From NCBI GenBank assembly GCA_031119595.1, contig JAVHXX010000203.1, positions 1-7,810 of the forward strand: a DNA stretch of 7,810 nt. Reading direction: 5' to 3'. Source of the DNA: Patulibacter sp. GTDB lineage: Bacteria; Actinomycetota; Thermoleophilia; Solirubrobacterales; Solirubrobacteraceae. The position numbers were made by a program, and so were the translations under genes. The notes beneath the pieces are model-generated. The model was not told the DNA's origin and searched no databases. It was given only the letters and a program-made list of their open reading frames with translations. This document shows, one piece after another, positions 5,819 to 7,810 of this stretch; the stretch's first letter is position 1; every line of letters begins with the position of its first letter.

Positions 5819-6613
5819 CTACACCGAGCCGCCGCGGCGGCTCGGGTCGACCAGGTTCAGGACGGCACCCTCGCTGTCGGTGATGGTCGCGAGGCGGCCG
5901 AAGGGCGTGTCGGTGGGCTGGCGCTGCACGCTGCCACCGAGCTCGACGACCTGCGCGGCCGCAGCGTCGGCGTCGGCCACCGCGAGGTACGCGGTGAAGT
6001 GGCTGCGGTCACCGCCGACGGGCGAGCGGTCGCCCATCTGCATCACGCCGAAGACGGGATCGCCCGCGCCCGGCACCTTCAGTTGGAAGTAGGTGAACTC
6101 CGCGGTCTCCGAGAGGGTCGCCGCCTCGAGGCCGAACACGGCCGAGAAGAAGTCGCGGCTCGCGGTGGCGTCGGTCGAGTAGGCCTCGGCCCATGCGAAC
6201 GCCCCGGGCACCGCGAACGGACCGAAGCCGTCGTGACCGGTCGACTGCCACACGCCGAACGTCACGCCCGCCGGGTCGACGAAGAACCCGCCGATGCCCG
6301 AGCCCGGGATCTCGAACCGCTCCAGTCCGACGCGGCCGCCGTGGGCCTCGACGGCCGCCGCCGTCGCGTCGAAATCGTCGGTGGCGAGGTAGAGATTCCA
6401 ATCCGGGACGTGACCGTCCATCGCCCCGGAGATCCCGGCGACGCGGGTGGCCGGCGTCTCGTCGGCGCCGAGGAACTGCATGGCGTAGTCGAAGTCCGGG
6501 TGCTTCGGGCCGGTGTGCCAGCCCGCGAGCGCCGCGTAGAACGCCTCGGCGCGCGGCTGGTCGCCCGGGGCGAGGTCGGCCCAGCAGAAGGATCCGTTCG
6601 GCTTCGCGCTCAT
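5819..6613 (-). CDS. Two-domain VOC (glyoxalase/bleomycin-resistance-like) protein
   Basis: This 264-residue protein carries two vicinal-oxygen-chelate domains in tandem, about residues 7-125 and 137-258. Each starts with the family pattern of a strand followed by a helix: GSFCWADLAPGDQPRAEAFY in the first, and FAWAEAYSTDATASRDFF in the second. Each ends with an FVDPAGVTFGVWQ- or ITDSEGAVLNLVD-like strand. The arrangement resembles the actinobacterial CFP30B/'27 kDa antigen' type of VOC protein. VOC proteins include metal-dependent isomerases, dioxygenases and drug-binding proteins; this subgroup has no settled reaction, and I cannot assign a substrate. The ATG at 6613 has no Shine-Dalgarno but follows TAGGGT by 6 bases, suggesting a leaderless start. 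It lies 34 bases downstream of the TerD gene on the same strand. Confidence 0.88.
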   Translation of the reverse strand: MSAKPNGSFCWADLAPGDQPRAEAFYAALAGWHTGPKHPDFDYAMQFLGADETPATRVAGISGAMDGHVPDWNLYLATDDFDATAAAVEAHGGRVGLERFEIPGSGIGGFFVDPAGVTFGVWQSTGHDGFGPFAVPGAFAWAEAYSTDATASRDFFSAVFGLEAATLSETAEFTYFQLKVPGAGDPVFGVMQMGDRSPVGGDRSHFTAYLAVADADAAAAQVVELGGSVQRQPTDTPFGRLATITDSEGAVLNLVDPSRRGGSV

Positions 6614-6618
6614 GGCGC

Positions 6619-6649
6619 GACCCTACCCCGCACGTGCGCGGCGGGGGTC
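6619..6649 (-). promoter_or_regulatory. Dyad hairpin and -10 box between TerD and VOC genes
   Basis: GACCC (6619-6623) pairs with GGGTC (6645-6649), C-rich pairs with G-rich sequence inside it, and the centre is the palindrome CGCACGTGCG (6629-6638). On the - strand this could terminate the TerD transcript; the hairpin overlaps the TerD stop codon. The VOC -10 box TAGGGT (- strand, 6620-6625) lies in the far arm, with CTGACC about 20 bases further upstream as a possible -35 box. Terminator and promoter functions may therefore share this sequence. Confidence 0.4.
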
Positions 6650-7226
6650 AGGCGATGCCGACGCCGTAGTCCTTGGCGATGCCGCCGAGACCCGAGGCCC
6701 AGCCCTGGCCGACCGCGCGGAACTTCCACTCGGCGCCGTGCCGGTAGACCTCGCCGAAGATCATGGCCGTCTCGCTGGAGGCGTCCTCGGAGAGGTCGTA
6801 GCGGGCGATCTCGGAGTTGTCGGCGCGGTTCACGATGCGGATGAACGCGTTGCGGACCTGGCCGAAATTCTGGTTGCGGTTCTCGGCGTCGTAGATCGAC
6901 ACCGGGACCACGATCGTCTGCACCTCGGACGCCATGTTCGCGAGGTCCGCGTTGATCGACTCGTCGTCGCCGTCACCCTCGCCCGTGAGATTGTCGCCGG
7001 TGTGCTCGACGGTGCCGTCCGGGGAGGTCAGGTTGTTGTAGAAGATGAAGTGGTTGTCGGAGAGGACCTTGCCGTTCTCCCCGAGCAGGATCGCGCTCGC
7101 GTCGAGATCGAAGTCCGCGCCCTCGGTGGTGCGGACATCCCAGCCGAGGCCGATCGAGATGTTCGTGAGTCCCGGAGCCTCCTTGCTCAGCGAGACGTTG
7201 CCACCTTTGTTGAGCGTTACGGCCAT
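6648..7226 (-). CDS. TerD-family stress protein
   Basis: This 192-residue protein belongs to the TerD family, calcium-binding proteins linked to tellurite resistance, general stress response and phage inhibition in other bacteria. It is full length for the family (about 191-192). Visible signatures are the start MAVTLNKGGNVSLSKEAPGL, the core GLGWDVRTTEGADFDLDASAILL at 26-48, SDNHFIFYNN at 56-65, and the acidic loop GEGDGDDESI at 82-91, which supplies calcium ligands. It continues with FGQVRNAFIRIV and GEVYRHGAEWKFRAVGQG. The ATG at 7226 gives the standard N-terminus; an open frame continues upstream but is not TerD-like. AGGAG lies 12 bases before the ATG, rather far. No other ter gene is visible, so an actual role in tellurite resistance should not be assumed; the TerD and TerE paralogues cannot be told apart by eye. 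Confidence 0.94.
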   Translation of the reverse strand: MAVTLNKGGNVSLSKEAPGLTNISIGLGWDVRTTEGADFDLDASAILLGENGKVLSDNHFIFYNNLTSPDGTVEHTGDNLTGEGDGDDESINADLANMASEVQTIVVPVSIYDAENRNQNFGQVRNAFIRIVNRADNSEIARYDLSEDASSETAMIFGEVYRHGAEWKFRAVGQGWASGLGGIAKDYGVGIA

Positions 7227-7286
7227 GGTGCGGGCGATCTCCTCGGAAGTCACGGAGGCGCGGCCGGGATGACGGCGCCTGAATCG

Positions 7287-7292
7287 AACATA
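7287..7292 (-). promoter_or_regulatory. Putative -10 box of the TerD gene
   Basis: On the - strand this reads TATGTT (TANNNT), in an AT-richer patch within very GC-rich DNA. It would give a leader of about 55 bases that includes the AGGAG at 7239-7243. A weak TTCGCG lies about 18 bases upstream. Confidence 0.4.
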
Positions 7293-7357
7293 CGACACCG
7301 ACCGGGCCGCCGCGAAGGCTGAAGGCCCTCGCCCGGATGCCGGCGGCACCCGGAGGC

Positions 7358-7412
7358 TCGCGGGGCTCGCCGCGAACCGGAGCGCAGCCTCGCCGGCGCC
7401 GCGGGCGGCGAG
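7358..7412 (-). terminator. Overlapping hairpins after the partial VOC-like gene
   Basis: CTCGCCG (7389-7395) and CGGCGAG (7406-7412) form a 7-bp stem beginning 12 bases after the stop of the - strand gene. Next to it, TCGCGG (7358-7363) and CCGCGA (7370-7375) form a second, 6-bp stem with a 6-base loop. There are no T-runs. They may end transcription before the TerD promoter. Confidence 0.4.
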
Positions 7413-7424
7413 TCGTCCCGTGGG

Positions 7425-7810
7425 TCAGCCGCGACGCCCGTGGACGGGCCCGTGCTCGACGAGCACGATCGTCGCCCCGCCCGAGTCGACCACCTCCGCG
7501 GCCGCCGACCCCACGCAGCCGGCGGGCACGGGCCGCTCGACGATCGCCTGCGCGCCCGCGGCCGACGCCTGCTCGAGCGTCGAGGCGAGCTGGGCGACCT
7601 GGATGCACGGCAACCAGCCCGCGCGCTGCGGATCGATCTCCGGCACGAGCAGCACGACGGCCCGGGCCGGGTCGACGGCGCTGTGCAGCTGCTGGGCGCC
7701 GTCGGCGGCGGGCTCGAAGCGGCCGTCGAGGCGGCGCTCCATCCACGCACGGGCCCCGTCGACGTCCGGGGTGCGCAGCTCGGCGAAGCAGAGCGCCCCG
7801 GGGACGGCCC
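7425..7810 (-). CDS. Divergent VOC-like domain protein, 5' end missing
   Basis: The frame is open from the right edge of the window to a TGA at 7425-7427, giving 127 residues of an unfinished gene. The internal ATG at 7742 is not the start, because coding continues upstream in frame as GALCFAELRTPDVDGARAW, which is a VOC first strand and helix. That resembles FCWADLAPGDQPRAEAF of the VOC protein at 5819-6613. Further on, WLPCIQVAQLASTLEQASAAGAQ and the final GGATIVLVE match the second half of a VOC domain. Between them, AVVLLVPEIDPQRAG is shorter than a normal linker, and the usual aromatic FFS/FY helix is replaced by WMERRLDGRF. It is probably a non-catalytic or specialised VOC paralogue. 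The assignment is by pattern only and needs the missing 5' part. Confidence 0.6.
   Translation of the reverse strand, partial: AVPGALCFAELRTPDVDGARAWMERRLDGRFEPAADGAQQLHSAVDPARAVVLLVPEIDPQRAGWLPCIQVAQLASTLEQASAAGAQAIVERPVPAGCVGSAAAEVVDSGGATIVLVEHGPVHGRRG

Noticed and set aside
7285..7298. LexA-like half-site (CGAACATA) upstream of TerD
   Set aside because: Only one half fits the CGAAC-N4-GTTCG SOS box; the other half (GACAC) does not. The match is better explained by the -10 box on the opposite strand.
6648..7349. Longer TerD reading starting at 7349
   Set aside because: The extra 41 residues are Arg/Ala-rich and not TerD-like, and they would include the putative promoter and ribosome binding site. 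The ATG at 7226 gives the standard TerD N-terminus.

Overview
This is a GC-rich bacterial chromosome segment. Codon third positions are almost always G or C, GTG start codons occur, and several start codons sit 6-10 bases behind a TANNNT -10 box, as in leaderless transcripts. Together these suggest a high-GC actinobacterium. Thermoleophilia (Solirubrobacterales-like) is my best guess from the overall style, but no rRNA or other marker is present to prove it. I see no mobile element, CRISPR array, tRNA or rRNA, and nothing that marks the window as a genomic island.

Layout, left to right. (1) The window opens inside an SMP-30/NHL-type beta-propeller gene on +, whose 5' end is missing. (2) A 127-base spacer holds a nested set of inverted repeats. 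(3) purS and purQ follow on +, 2 bases apart. (4) Next is a small + gene for an unrecognised protein with one N-terminal hydrophobic segment. (5) A convergent classical SDR oxidoreductase gene lies on -. (6) After a divergent intergenic region with two inverted repeats comes purL on +, followed by a strong GC-rich hairpin shared with the convergent gene beyond it. (7) On - lie a two-domain VOC (glyoxalase-like) gene, a TerD-family gene upstream of it, and, entering from the right edge, a 5'-truncated gene for a divergent VOC-like protein.

PurS, PurQ and PurL together form the three-part formylglycinamidine ribonucleotide (FGAM) synthase, step four of de novo purine synthesis. PurQ releases ammonia from glutamine, PurS bridges the complex, and PurL uses ATP and the ammonia to amidate FGAR. 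Here purL is separated from purSQ by the small gene and the SDR gene, and it seems to have its own promoter. The SDR, VOC, TerD and propeller genes have no evident biochemical link to purine synthesis. TerD and the two VOC genes form a plausible stress/detoxification neighbourhood, but only by adjacency.

Most of the region is ordinary housekeeping and accessory metabolism, and I do not see a convincing new system. The items most worth a second look are the nested inverted repeats before purS, an insertion of about 30 residues in PurL, the inverted repeat over the likely SDR promoter, and the recurring leaderless-promoter pattern.
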